The notes under the pieces: generated by a model
What the model was told of the DNA's origin: nothing
Databases searched by the model: none
The model's input: the letters and a program-made list of their open reading frames with translations, nothing else
From: Eucommia ulmoides
Lineage: Eukaryota; Streptophyta; Magnoliopsida; Garryales; Eucommiaceae
Reading direction: 5' to 3'
NCBI GenBank assembly: GCA_016647705.1
Contig: CM028335.1
Location: 41,481,026 to 41,545,025, forward strand
DNA length: 64,000 nt
Shown here: positions 47,821 through 59,416 of the stretch, piece after piece
Layout: the number at the start of each line of letters is the position of its first letter
How positions within the stretch are numbered: position 1 is the first letter of the stretch
Translations under genes and position numbers: made by a program

Positions 47821-48939
47821 TTATCTAAGGCTTCAATCAAAGACAATTTCCACAAAGGATGTTCCACTGAATTCGTATACTACTTGTTTATCTTTCTGGG
47901 AGGACCAAAAGAAACCCTAGATCTCAGGGGCTCCTTTATCGGAGAGGAGGCGATAATGGGATCAGGAGTCCATTATTTGCTTGAGCTTAGCTTTTTCTAA
48001 TTTAATCTTCTTCCTGCAAATGGAATGGGTATTTTATTGGTGTGGGACTCATCAAAAAAGTATTAGTTTTAAATACATCACATTTGGGTATTATATGGCA
48101 CAAGCGTTTTGATTCACGGAATCTGCCGTTGTATTGGAATTCTAGATAAAGTTGGAATTAAATAATAGGGAGGACCACGCTATACTACATTCCCAATTTT
48201 GGTTGTATTTTCATACAACCAAAACTTGGACCGTTGGACATGTTGAGATTTAATCTCAATTCTCCATTTTCCTAAAAGTCAAAATCACTTTAAAAAACTC
48301 AAAACCACCTTAGAAAAAAAGAGAAAAATAATTACCGCTAGCTTACTTTCTCCAGTCGGTTAGCCCATTTTGCACTTCTTATGCACTATTCTCTCATCTT
48401 CTCAACTTTCCTCTGCTCTCTCTATCTTTGTCTCTCTCTTGGTGTGGGGGTGGCTTCTGCTTGTCCAGGGTTCATGCTCTCAATCTTCCTCCTCGTGATC
48501 TAGTATTTTTGTTGTCAAGAATATCCTCATCTCTCATGAAAAATATCAGGTTTGTTTTTCTATTTCTTTCTTTCACTCCGTCTTCGTTTGCGATTTGAAA
48601 ATCATATATTTGTAAATAATTGTCGTAAATAGATGTCTTACGTTTTTCTATTTTTATACTAAATTTCGTTTAATTGTTATTTTGTTTTTTATTTCGATAT
48701 TGATTTCTAAACCGAGTTGAGACATCGATGGTTGTTTCTTTCCTTTTCCCTATTTCGATTTACTTATTTCATAGACAATTAATGTTTAAATAATGTGATA
48801 CAATTTGTTAGTTCATGGTATGTGGTTTTGAATATTTACTTATTTAGGTTTCTTGTTTCATTCATTATTTTATGATATTTGTGAAGTGAAGTAATTTTAC
48901 TTTGTTGATAAAATTTTCTTTTTGATTAAAGTAAAGGAG
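47821..48939. other. intergenic region between divergent AFG1-like and Ulp1-like genes
   Basis: No coding feature is supported. It holds a perfect 12-bp hairpin with 4-nt loop at 48197-48224, and CT-rich sequence (48390-48440) followed by a possible 5' UTR exon ending ATATCAG/gtttgt near 48549 for the rightward gene. Confidence 0.5.
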
Positions 48940-49015
48940 ATGGACAATAAGAAAACAAAGAAAAGAGGTTTGAAGCGTAAACTTAATGCGCCAAATTTAT
49001 CTGTGTAAGTATTTC

Positions 49016-49881
49016 TGATAAGAACCAACAAGCATCATCAAAGGATCCGCTACATGTTCCAATTAAGCTTATTACTAGGACAAGATTCAAGAAAAATCAA
49101 AACAACACTTAATGGGTTAATTTAAGAGACTTGACCCATATCTACAATAGTTAAGTCCAAATTTGCCCTATCTGACAATCAAGACCTAATCCATTTCATC
49201 AAGACAAGTGAATGAGTTTAGACATGAACTTAAATGGGCCAAGGCATGAGGACCACGAAAAATCAACATATTTATTTTATTTATTAGTCTTTTAATTTAA
49301 TTTAGATATTTTAGTTGATGATTTGTAAGACATGATTGCCAATTAGGCTTTTCCTTTTTCAGGCTACGAGTGTAAGGCAAGTTAGGAAAGTTCCTTATTA
49401 TTTTATTTGTCTTGTAGTGTTAGACACTAGAGTTTCATTTATTTTCTATTGTGGTCGGCACTGTTCATGGATATTGTTCACTGATACTGCACACGGCCAC
49501 ACTAGGGTTTCTTTTATTTTTGGCCACCTATTTAAGAGAGTTGTATCCCATGAGAAAAACATATTACCTTTTGATTAATACAATTATGAGAGTTTTCTCT
49601 TAAATTCTTCAGAGAATTTTTTTCTAAATTTATCAAGAATTTTTTGTGGCGTTCAAACCCTATATCTTTGGTTTGTGACTTGTTAGAATCATTGGGTTAA
49701 GATCATTACTTATACTGTCGATTCGCGTTTCGTTCATAAATATTGGGTCAAGGTAATCTATCCTAAATTTTATATTTTTGTGATTTTGTCTTTTCGTTTA
49801 TAAATCTGATTTAGTTTGATCCTCGCGAATAAACCCTAAATTGGTTTCGGGTCTCACTACTTCTTGGTGACGTTCGCATCA
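49016..49881 (+). repeat. E3 5' LTR
   Basis: TGATAAGAACC...GTTCGCATCA, partner of 55700-56555. TATA-like TATTTAA at 49529-49535. Lies 10 bases after the exon 1 donor of the Ulp1-type gene. Confidence 0.95.
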
Positions 49882-49883
49882 TT

Positions 49884-49895
49884 TGGTAATCAGAG
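49884..49895 (+). other. E3 primer binding site, altered
   Basis: TGGTAATCAGAG with the same extra A as in E2, three bases after the LTR. The following bases (TAAGGTCTAAATCA) align with E1, so the A is an insertion within the primer site. Confidence 0.75.
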
Positions 49896-50490
49896 TAAGG
49901 TCTAAATCATGTTTCATCTATTATTTTCTTTTTTTCGTTTATCGTTATCTATTCATTCCTACTTTAATATTTCTTGGCCGAAATATATAATCAAATATGG
50001 TCAAATTTTTGTTTCTTTTTCTTTGATATTGTTCATCTTCAATCTTAATTTAAAGTTGCTGTAATAATAATAATAATAAAAAAAAAACAGAAAAAAAACT
50101 CAAAAACAAAAACTGAAAAAAAGAAACAGATAAAAAAAACAAAAAAAATCCAGTAGTCATATTGAGATTTAAATTCTTCTTGTTCTATTCCATAATCTTA
50201 TCTTTTGTGTTCTTCCTGTTCACTTTGCTTTTGTCTTAAATCTCTTTCCTAGAGAATCGATTTGTTGAGTTTGGATTACTATAAGAAAATTTCTGATTGA
50301 GATCAGTTAAGTTTGATAAAGAACCAAAAGAGTGAACTAAAGAGTGAAAAAAATGCAAGAAAGTGTGAGCTCATAAGAGAGTAAAAGTCGAATTTGAGTG
50401 AAACATGAGTGTGAGTGCCATAAATCTTGAGGGAAACATGTGAAGGAGTGTTTGTGAGGTTTGCTAACTTTGTTTTGTTAGTTATTAAAC
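49896..50490 (+). other. E3 untranslated leader
   Basis: Non-coding, with A-rich tracts at 50060-50152. Alignable to the leaders of E1 and E2. Confidence 0.6.
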
Positions 50491-51096
50491 ATGTCTCAAG
50501 AAACAAACAAATGCTCGTTCAATGAAGCCCTAGAAACGTTAGGTTTCAAACTTTTCTTCAAATCCTTGGATAAAAAGTTTGAACGGTTGAACTTGCAGTT
50601 CGATGAAGTCCATGAGCGACTAGACAAAGTTGAGTCTAGTTCACAAAAGGGGTAGTCACCTAAAGCTCCTAATATGCAACGACGAGAGAGGAATCCACCA
50701 CGGTGTGAATATGAAGATGATGATGGGGATGACCTAGATGAAGAAGATCGAGCCTCTAATGCGAGCTTGGGCAGATTTGGACATGGATATGAGAATAGAG
50801 GAGATAGGTATGGAGAGCGGATCGATAATAACTTGGGAAATAGTCGTTCTAAGGGAAGAACAACCCTGAAGCATACTTGGAGTGGGAAAAAAAGATGGAG
50901 TTGATCTTTGAGTGCCACAATTACTCCGAGCATAAAAAGGTAAAACTTGTTGTAATTGAGTTAATTGACTATGCTATAATATGGTGGGATCAACTTGTGA
51001 TGAACAGGAGAAGAAACCATGAGAGGCCTATTGAACGTGGGCGAGAATGAAGGCTATCATGAGGAGGCGGTTTATCCCTAGTCACTACTATTAGGA
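50491..51096 (+). pseudogene. E3 Gag, N-terminal part
   Basis: ATG at 50491 (MSQETNKCSF). Recognisable blocks are the coiled segment (DKKFERLNLQFDEVHERLDK), RRERNPPRCEYEDDDGDDLD, and in other frames LEWEKKMELIFECHNYSE and WWDQL. Stops and shifts occur at 50653 and around 50850-51060. The sequence stops at the RRRF/HYY block, where the solo LTR is inserted. Confidence 0.88.
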
Positions 51097-53428
51097 TGTC
51101 ATACCCCACCCTGACCACCCGTCACTCAAGGCCGCGCGTGACGTCACTTGACGTGACTTGACCCATTGATGACTAACCATACATACATATATATATACAT
51201 ACACGTAATACTATAGATGTTATTATTTTTATTTATTTTTTTCTTCCAAAAATAAATACCTGAATCTTCCACGGTTCACATCCGACCGGCTTACCTCCAA
51301 AATGTCACTACCTCCAGACTCTACCTAATGCCAGTAGTGGACCAACTCCTAGCTGCTGTACCTAAAACGAAAAATCTTTTATCAGTGTACTGTCTTCATA
51401 ATAAAAATATTTAATAGATCAAATACAATTATTAAATATCACCTTTCAAAATATAATATTTTATACTTACATACCAGGTTGAAAATCCAGTTCCATGGTC
51501 ACCAGTGTAACGGACTAATATATCGAAACAAACCGAAGTGTTAAACACCATATTTCAAAATATAATAATATAACCGCATACGATGTTTAAAAATCCAGTT
51601 TCGCTCCACTAGTGGAATGAAGTAATATAATAAATCCTAACTCAAATATTTTAAGTCAACTCTTCCAAACTTTATAAATCAACCACACCCAAGCATTTTA
51701 AAACGACCAATCCAAATGTTTTAAACCGTCCAAACCAAATACTTTAACGTATAATAAAATACACCACACCTCCTCTCCTACTAGCCATAAGATCGTTTTT
51801 ACCTCACGATTGGGAGTTGCAACGGTACCGTACCACCCGCAGGTTTTGCACTCCTGACAGGTCAATCAACCACCTGCATAACTAATCCTCCTGACATGTC
51901 ATAATATCAACAACCACCTGCCGGACTAATCTTCTTGACAGGTCATAATATCAACAACCACCTGCCGGACTAATCCTCCGGATAAGTCATAATATCAACA
52001 ACCACCTACCGGACTAACCCTCCGAACATGTCATAATATCAACAACCACCTGCCGGACTAACCCTCCGGACAGGTCATAATATAATCAACCACCTGTAGG
52101 ACTGGCACTCCTGACGGGTCAAAATATCAACAACTACCTGCCAAACTAACCCTCCGGATAGGTCATAATATCTCGCAACATAATCAACTATCCGTAGGAC
52201 GTACCCTCCTAACAGGTCAAAACCATCCCGCAGGACATACCCTCTTGATGGGATCATAGCTATGGCATAGTCGGACTAAAAATCTTCATCCACCTTTAAA
52301 ACCAACTTGATTCAACAATTGTTTTCCACCTTTAAAGCCAATTCAATCCAAATGCATCGCAAAATTATTCATTTTTAAATAAATACATTTTCCACAATTT
52401 TTATGAAAACAAAATTTATAAATTTATATAGAAGACAGTACACTCACCTCGATTCCTACACTGCAAAAATGTCACCGTCCAAAACCTATTAGGACGCTGG
52501 CGTTTGTGAACCTAACAGTAATATGCCTAAATTAATATTTTATTTAAGATAACCTAACATGCAATGCGTGGCCCTAAAATGCACAACCCCCCTATTCCCC
52601 AAATTTAGTAATGTAAAAATTACTATTTCGTTCGTTTCGCTCCGTTAATATTTATTGTACACAATTATTAATATTAACGGTTACAAAATTATTATCCCGG
52701 TTGCGAAAATTTTAATGCTAATAATTTAATTCTTAAAGGGAATAATAATCGACTAATTTTAACGAAAATAATAGTTAACGATTAAAATATTAACCAACAA
52801 AATCGTTACTTATTCCGAATCGCCCGCCAGCCGCGAAATGAGTTTTTGGTTTTTATTTGGGTTGTTTGTGTAATTTAATTTTTTTTTCCTTTTTTTTTTT
52901 TTTTTTTTTTTTTTTTCTTCTTCTTCTTCATTTTTTTTCCCTGCTTTGGTTCTGTTTTTGGTTCTCACCGTTGACAAGGTCTCGTCGCCGACCACGTTCA
53001 CCGATCATGCTCATCCGCTCTCACTGCCGTCGCTGAACAATCAACCACATTCCCGCACACACACCACGGTGTTGCAGCAACCCACCCACTCAGACGTCCG
53101 AAAACACATTGCCACGCCGACCGATGACAGTGCAATACCCACACCGAACGACGACACTCACACCACCTACACAGCCGATCCTACACCCACCTACAATGGA
53201 CGAACGATGACGACACACACACATACCCACATGAAATCATCGACGATCGTCGAAGGAACAACTAGAGAAACACACAAACATGCCGACAAACGACCACCCA
53301 CACAAACCGGACGACGGCCACACCGCCAATCAAATGAACACTGACCACGTACCCTCATGTCGGTACCCAAAACAGTGACGATCCCACACATCCCCACTCC
53401 AACAGATTGCTCTTTTTCTCCTCTCTTT

Positions 53429-53461
<33 letters not shown>

Positions 53462-53780
53462 CTGTTTCTTCTCCCCTGTTTCTGTTTGGGTTCAGCCAAC
53501 TAACCACACACAACCACCCACCGCCGGTAACACCTACACACACATACACGCAGCTACGATCACTCCCATGTACTCACAATGGACGAACGACAACACCCCC
53601 ACGACGACCGACTCTTCTATCTCTTTTCTGTTTTCAGATTTCTTCTCATTTTTAGGTGATGATTTCATATGTGCGTATATATATATATGCATGAATTAAG
53701 TGGGTTTGGCTTGATCCTCCTAACGCCACGTTGATCCTTCTCTCCTGTTTTTCTCTTTTCTCTCGAGCTTCTCGGACCGC

Positions 53781-53820
<40 letters not shown>

Positions 53821-54049
53821 TGTAGCGGGATATAATTCAAACCCACTGCCTTTTTTTTTTTTTTTGGTATTTGAAATTTCTAATTGCATAAATCTCCCCC
53901 AAATTTTCTTTGAGTTTTTTTTTTAGACCCAAAACAAGAATTTTGTTTTTTTGAATTGAATATTATATAACACATTCTATCCCATTATTTTCTAAATGTT
54001 CTAAAATGCAACTAAATTCATGCGTATGCAAAAAAATCTGGGTCTTACA
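51097..54049. repeat. 2.95-kb solo LTR nested in E3 Gag
   Basis: Starts TGTCATACCCC and ends GGTCTTACA. E3 Gag resumes immediately after, so this is a clean insertion. The flanking 5-mers tagga and cggga are an imperfect target duplication. No gag-pol sequence is inside. It contains the 44-bp minisatellite, CA-rich low-complexity sequence (53035-53345), T-runs (52881-52926, 53431-53461) and a (TA)n tract (53784-53817). The TGTCA-ACCCC start is common in long plant gypsy LTRs, so that type is likely. Confidence 0.7.
51850..52260. repeat. 44-bp minisatellite inside the solo LTR
   Basis: Tandem units of exactly 44 bp start at about 51901, 51945, 51989, 52033, 52077, 52121 and 52165, with diverged units at each edge. 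The unit contains ggtcataatatcaaca, accacctgccggacta and ccctccggac. Confidence 0.92.
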
Positions 54050-55210
54050 CGGGACTTGTATAAAAAATTACAAAGCCTTATGCAAGGCTATCGAAGCATA
54101 GATGATTACTATAGGGAGATGGATATTGCTATAATCCGGGCTAATGTTGAGAAAGATAGAGAAGCTACCATGACAAGGTTCTTAAATGGACTGAATCGGA
54201 ACATTGCCAACATGGTGGAGTTGCAACATTACGTAGAGTTGGAGGATATGGTTCACATGGCCATAAAGGTAGAACGACAGTTTAAAAGGAAAAAAACTCG
54301 GTGATTCCAAAATTTGAGCTCTTCTACTTCATGGAGGCCGAATAGGAGAAAAGAGGAAGGGGTTGTTTCAAAGTCCAAAATTGAACCACCAAAAGGGAGA
54401 GACGATGTGCCCAATGTCAACAAAGGTAAAACCAAAACCCAAACTCGTAACCGTGTAATTAAATGTTTTCGCTGTTTGGGAGTAGGTCACATAGCTTCAC
54501 AATGCCCAAATAAGAGGACTATGATAACACGTGTTGATGGAGATGTGGAAACCAAAAGAGAGAGTGATGATGACCAGATGCCACCACTTGGGGATGCATG
54601 TAATGATGATGTGGAATACTCGATGGAGGAAGAGCCACTTGGGGCAAGGTGTGCTCTAAGTACCCAAGTTGCAGATGATGATATGGAACAACAAATAAAG
54701 AACAAATTTCATATTAGATGCCACGGCAACAACAAAGTATGTATTATGATCATTGATAGGGGAAGTTGCACTAATGTGGCTAGCACTACTTTAGTAGAGA
54801 AATTGAATTTACTTACCTTGAAACACTCTAGATCATATAAATTGCAGTGGTTGAATGATTGTGGGAAAGTTCGGGTAAATAAGCAAGTGATAGTTTCCTT
54901 TTCGATTGGGAAATATAAGGATGAAGTACTTTGTGATGTCATTCCAATGCATGAGGGTCACATACTATTGGGTAGGCCATGGCAATTTGACAGGAATGTT
55001 ATTCATGATGGGTTCAAGAATAGGCACTCATTTGTCAAAGACAATAAAACCATCACTCTTGTGCCATTGAATCCAAGACACTTGTATGAGGATCAAATAA
55101 AATTGAAAAGAGAGAATGAGTTGAAAAAAACTTGTGAGACTGAGAGGTTAAAAAGAGATGAGAAAAAAGAGAGTGAAAAGAGAAAAGAGAGTGAAATAGA
55201 GAGAGAGTGA
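54050..55210 (+). pseudogene. E3 Gag C-terminal part and protease
   Basis: Continues the capsid after the solo LTR ([53 protein letters not shown]) and then a stop at 54302-54304. The second frame (54314-55210) has the intact zinc knuckle [14 protein letters not shown], the protease block [14 protein letters not shown] (Arg replaces Gly/Ser after the Asp), ILLGRPWQF and a Lys/Glu-rich linker. Confidence 0.9.
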
Positions 55211-55308
55211 AAAAATGGGAGAAAAATAGAAAAACAAGTGAGTTTTTATGCTAACGCAAGTGATGTCAAGAGTTTTTTTTTTATACAAATCAACCTATAT
55301 TTGTACTC

Positions 55309-55675
55309 TTGTACAAAGAGACTTGTTTAAATACTAATGAAATTGACAAATCTTTGCCTAGTGTTGTTGTTTATTTGTTGCAAGAATATACAGACATATT
55401 TCCTAATGATGTGCGTAGTGGATTTCTACCTAATAGAGAGATTGGGCATCAAATAGATTTTGTGTTGGGTGCAATGATTCCTAACCAACCAACCTTTAGG
55501 CATAATTCAGAGGAGACAAAGGAACTTTAAAGGCAAGTTGATGAGTTGATGGCCAAAGGACAATTAAGAGAAAGCATGAGTTGTTGCGCGGTACCGGTGC
55601 TACTTGTGTTTAAGAAGGATGGAACTTGGCTAATGGTGTTGATTGTTGAGCTATTAAAAACATTATGGTGACCTC
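55309..55675 (+). pseudogene. E3 reverse transcriptase, N-terminal stub
   Basis: Encodes SLPSVVVYLLQEYTDIFPND, IGHQIDFVLGAMIPNQPTF, a stop, then [15 protein letters not shown] and [15 protein letters not shown]. It breaks off after about 55670, where the sequence continues with the CTCGAATCCTTTTGAAGAG block that in E1 lies just before the polypurine tract. The palm, YxDD box, ribonuclease H and integrase are deleted. Confidence 0.9.
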
Positions 55676-55699
55676 GAATCCTTTTGAAGAGAGAGGGAA

Positions 55700-56555
55700 T
55701 GACGAGAACCAACGAGCACCATCAAAGGATCTGCTACATGTTCCAGTTAGGCCTATTACTTGGGCAAGATCCAAGAAAAATCAAAACAACACTTAATAGG
55801 TCAATTCAAGATAGTTGACCTATATCTACAATAGTTAAGCCCAAGTTTCCCTATCGGACAATCAAGACCTAATCTATCTCATCAAGGCAAGTGAATGGGC
55901 TTAGACATGAACTTAAATGGGCTAAGACATGAGGACCATGAAAATTCAGCATATTTATTTTATTTATTAGTCTTTTAATTTAATTTAGATATTTTAGTTG
56001 ACGATTTGTAAGGCATGATTGCCAATTAGGCTTTTCCTTTTTAGGCTAGAAGTGTAATACAAGTTAGGAAATTTCCTTATTCTTTTATTTTGTCTTGTAG
56101 TGTTAGACACTAGGGTTTCCTTTATTTTCTATTATGGCCGACATTGTTTATGGGTACTGTTCATGACCATACTAGTTTTTTTTTTCTTTAATTTTTGGCT
56201 ACCTATTTAAGAGAGTTGTATCCCATGGGAAAAACACATCACCTTTTGATTAATACAATTGTGAGAGTTTTCTCTTAAGTTCTTCAAAAAACTTTATCCA
56301 AAACTTATCATGAATTTCTTGTGGCGTGCAAACCCTATATCTTTGGTTCGTGATTCGTTATAATCATTAGGTCAAGATCATTACTTATACCATTGGTTTG
56401 CGTTTCGTTCATAAACATTGAGTCAAGGGAATCTATCCTAAATTCCATATTTTCGTGTTCTTTTCTTTTTGTTTATAAATCTGATTTAATTATTTCCCGC
56501 GAAGAAACCCTAAGTTGGTTTCGGGTCTTACTAACTCTTGGTGAGGTTTGCATCA
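55700..56555 (+). repeat. E3 3' LTR
   Basis: Starts TGACGAGAACC right after the purine tract gaagagagagggaa (55686-55699) and ends TTTGCATCA, followed by the duplication ATTTC and the rest of the host intron. Confidence 0.95.
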
Positions 56556-57485
56556 ATTTCTCTGGAAATTAATTGTTGCCTTGATATTTATTTTATTTAG
56601 ACATGTGTTTACTTCTTGTTGAGGTCTTGTTAATATTGTAGTGCTGATGTTGATTCCAATGTCAACAAACGTGCATCGGAGGAGGAAGCAAAAGTCTTAA
56701 AGGGTAAAAGGTAAGTATTTATCTTAAAATTAATCAATGCATTTGTATTTATTTTGACATGTGTCTACTATTTTTTGATCTCTTTGTAATATTGTAGTGC
56801 CGATTGCAATGTCGACAAATGTGCTCCGGAGAAGGAAGCAAAAGTCCCTAGTGATGGGACAACAACAAAGGGTACACCGTAAGTATTTTTGTTAAAATTA
56901 ACCAATGTGTTTGTCTACTATTTTGATATGTGTCTACTACTTGTAGAGATCTTTTTAATTTTTTAGCACGGAGGACAATTGCAATGTCGCCATCCATGGT
57001 AGTAAAAAGAAGGAAAGGAATGTCCCTGGTGATTCACCAATGGTAAAAGGTAAAGGTTATAAGTTATTTATAGTTGGTTTAAGCAATTGTGTTATAGAAT
57101 TGTTTGTAAGTTTAGTTATTTTATTTATTTTTTGTAATGTTACTTGTTTATTTGTCTATGTTCATGAATTGTACTTGCATTGGAAGCATGTTACAAGTTT
57201 TTTGTGAATATTATAATTTCATTGTGCAGCGTTAGAAGTTTTCCATTTTAGTTTACAAGTTTAGAGTTAAAACTCAATAGTTACAAGTTATTTAGCTAAT
57301 GTTTCAATTTGTCACAAGTATTCTGTCACTATAAGTTTTATTTATCCTAGATAGAAGTGTTTTGAATAATTGGACAATTTTTTTGTTCAATGTTACAAGG
57401 TTGGGATGACAAGTTTAGGGTTAATAGTTACAAGTTCTAATGAATTTACCTGTAATGACTAATAAATATATGATGTTTCTAAAAT

Positions 57486-58385
57486 TTGAATTGTTTGTTC
57501 TTAAATGCCCCTATTGGTACGAAGATAGCTATGCATTCTATATTGGGTGTAATTGAGTATCTGAATGAGATGCAGAGAGCAACTGTTGTTGAAATGGGGT
57601 TTGGAGGGGTTTTTGGGATAAATTTTGGGAAACTGTCTTTGACGCTTTTGAGCTGGTTACTGGGAAGATTTGATCCTATTTCTTACTCTCTAACAGCGTA
57701 TGGCAGGAAACTAGAGATTACTTTGAAGGATGTGTACGGCATCCTTGGAATAAGTTATGAGGGACTCCTTGTTAAGAAAGATACGTAAGTTGTCAACATT
57801 AAGGAATTGAAGAGTCTGCCCGGTTTAGGTGTGTAATCTGTACTACTAAAGGACCTTAGGGATGATCTATGTAAAATGTAGATGGATGGGGTAGAATTCA
57901 ATGTGAATTTCCTGTTGTGGTTGATTAGGGATTTCCTTTGTCCAACAAGCAACACAAAGGTGCTGCTATCGTATTTACATGCCCTAAACTTGGTGGATAA
58001 AATTGCCAACAGGAATTGGGTGACGTTCACCCTTTATTTTCTTAGTAATGTTTTGAAGAAGAGGGCAAAAACCACGACGTCAGAGTTATTTAGATGCCTT
58101 CCGCTCTTTATGGTAAGTTATATTATTCTAGTATTGATATATTATTTGTAGCCTATTCATGTTGCTTCCAATTAACTTGTTGTCTTGAACAAATTTTTTA
58201 CTTTGAAAATTTCATGCTTGCTGGGGATGTTGTTCTTCATTCCCTAGATAATATGACCTTACCCCGAATAACTGCTTGGGGGTAAGGACGAGATAAAGTA
58301 ATGTATGGATCATCTAAAAGAATTAAGAGCGTTTGATACTGATGAGGTACTTTTTTGTAGCCTTTAATTGTTTGTCTATTTATTT

Positions 58386-58431
<46 letters not shown>

Positions 58432-58670
58432 GGTTATTATTGTTTCTATTGTCATTTTTTATTTGCTTTAGATTTTACTTGTCCTGGTTGTTGGGCCACA
58501 AAAGATGGAGGAAATTGCGAATAATCTGGAAAAGAAGGATGAGAGTAAAGAGGAGAAGGGAGAAGAGGTTGGAAAATGTGATCTTGATGACATCCAAAAT
58601 ATTTTGGATGTCTATGGGTCGGACGTTAAGGAGGTTTAGGATGAGTTAGCTGTAACCCAAAAATATATGA
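57486..58670 (+). pseudogene. Ulp1-type gene, central conserved region
   Basis: 57486-57784 encodes MGFGGVFGINFGKLSLTLLS, WLLGRFDPISYSL, YGRKLEITLKDVYGILGIS, the N-terminal domain that precedes Ulp1 peptidase domains in many plant proteins of transposon-related families; it ends at a GTAAGT donor. 57882-58110 continues with NVNFLLWLIRDFLCPTSNTK, LLSYLHALNLVDKIANRNW and ELFRCLPLFM. A further part (LDNMTLPRITAWG) meets a frame break at a G-run near 58279-58283 and a TAA soon after. A T-run (58386-58424) and an acidic stretch (KKDESKEEKGEE, to a TAG at 58637-58639) follow. Exon joints here are partly guessed. Confidence 0.7.
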
Positions 58671-58823
58671 TGACCTTAAAACAACGTTCTTTGTGTCACT
58701 TCACGAATGTCACACGTGCTCCATATACCGCTGTTGAATGGAGGGTTATCAGTTGAACGAGACGACATGAAGGAGAGGGCCATCCATGAAATGAGAGATG
58801 CATGACATCCTACTACAATTATT

Positions 58824-59264
58824 TTGGTTGGCAAAGACAATATGAAGGCTGAGATTCTTGAATGTGTTGGGGATGCGGGTTACCCAAAGGCTGTGATTTC
58901 AGTGGTGACCTCAAGGGAAAATGTTGAATCATTGATGCGGGGGCCCTTTGCTACAATTGAAATGAACTTGGAGCATGCGTTCAACGTTCTACTAGCATTA
59001 ACTAAAGAGCAGGAATAAGTCAATGATCGGGATGCGGGTGCCGCAGAGTCGTTGATATCCCTAGATGCCCTGGTCAGGGAGAAATTGTGGGCAAAACCAG
59101 ATAATCAAAATCAAGATACGCTGTTGCTAAATATTGAATACATGTTGAATACGCTATTACCTTTAAAAAATCTGGATGCTGCACGTTCCTTGGAGTCAGG
59201 TACTACACAAAAGAAGCAAAAGAAGCCTATAATTAAGCTAAGAAAAAAGAATGAGTTGTGCTAA
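58824..59264 (+). pseudogene. Ulp1-type gene, linker before protease
   Basis: Two open pieces (58824-59018, 59052-59264) with MKAEILECVGDAGYPKAVIS and SLISLDALVREKLWAKPDNQ, then a Lys-rich KKQKKPIIKLRKKNE segment, possibly a nuclear localisation signal. A stop at 59016-59018 divides them. No known domain; position and composition are those of the variable linker between the N-terminal domain and peptidase C48. Confidence 0.5.
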
Positions 59265-59416
59265 AAAAGGCGACTGCCGAGCGAAAGTCAACGAGGTCTT
59301 TGGTGAGTAATGCATTTTAATTATATTGTCTTTTTTTCTTCTTCATTATATCGATTCTTGCTCTCCTCACCCAATGCAACATAAGTAAATGAATTTGTTT
59401 TGCGTTATTTATGTAG

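Larger units (their letters stand above)
49016..56555 (+). mobile_element. E3: internally deleted Ty3/gypsy element in Ulp1-gene intron
   Basis: A 7540-bp plus-strand insertion with 866/856-bp LTRs and target duplication ATTTC (49011-49015, 56556-56560). The internal region keeps PBS, Gag, protease and the first part of RT, then jumps at about 55670 to the sequence just before the polypurine tract, so most of RT and all of ribonuclease H and integrase are missing. A 2953-bp solo LTR lies in Gag. Without those additions and losses it would resemble E1. Confidence 0.95.
48940..57049 (+). pseudogene. Ulp1-type gene, 5' exons with tandem exon repeats
   Basis: First coding exon 48940-49004 (MDNKKTKKRGLKRKLNAPNL, very basic) ends at a GTAAGT donor. 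Three small exons follow with clear acceptors and donors: 56642-56710 (69 nt), 56798-56878 (81 nt) and 56967-57049 (83 nt). Exons 2 and 3 share the pattern AD-(S/C)NV-K---EEAKV, exon 4 EDNCNV...NVP. The introns between them are 87-88 bp and alike (gtaagtattt..., gacatgtgtctact...), and intron 1 without its retrotransposon would be about 92 bp. So an exon-intron unit was duplicated in tandem. E3 occupies intron 1. No stop is seen in these exons. The charged linker has no known domain. Confidence 0.7.

Noticed and set aside
52946-53344. 132-codon open frame rich in His, Thr and Pro
   Set aside because: It lies inside the nested solo LTR, consists of CA-rich low-complexity sequence, and has an antisense open frame of the same kind. 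No protein motif.
53652-53889. Open frames with Tyr-Ile runs
   Set aside because: They are translations of a (TA)n microsatellite and T-runs.
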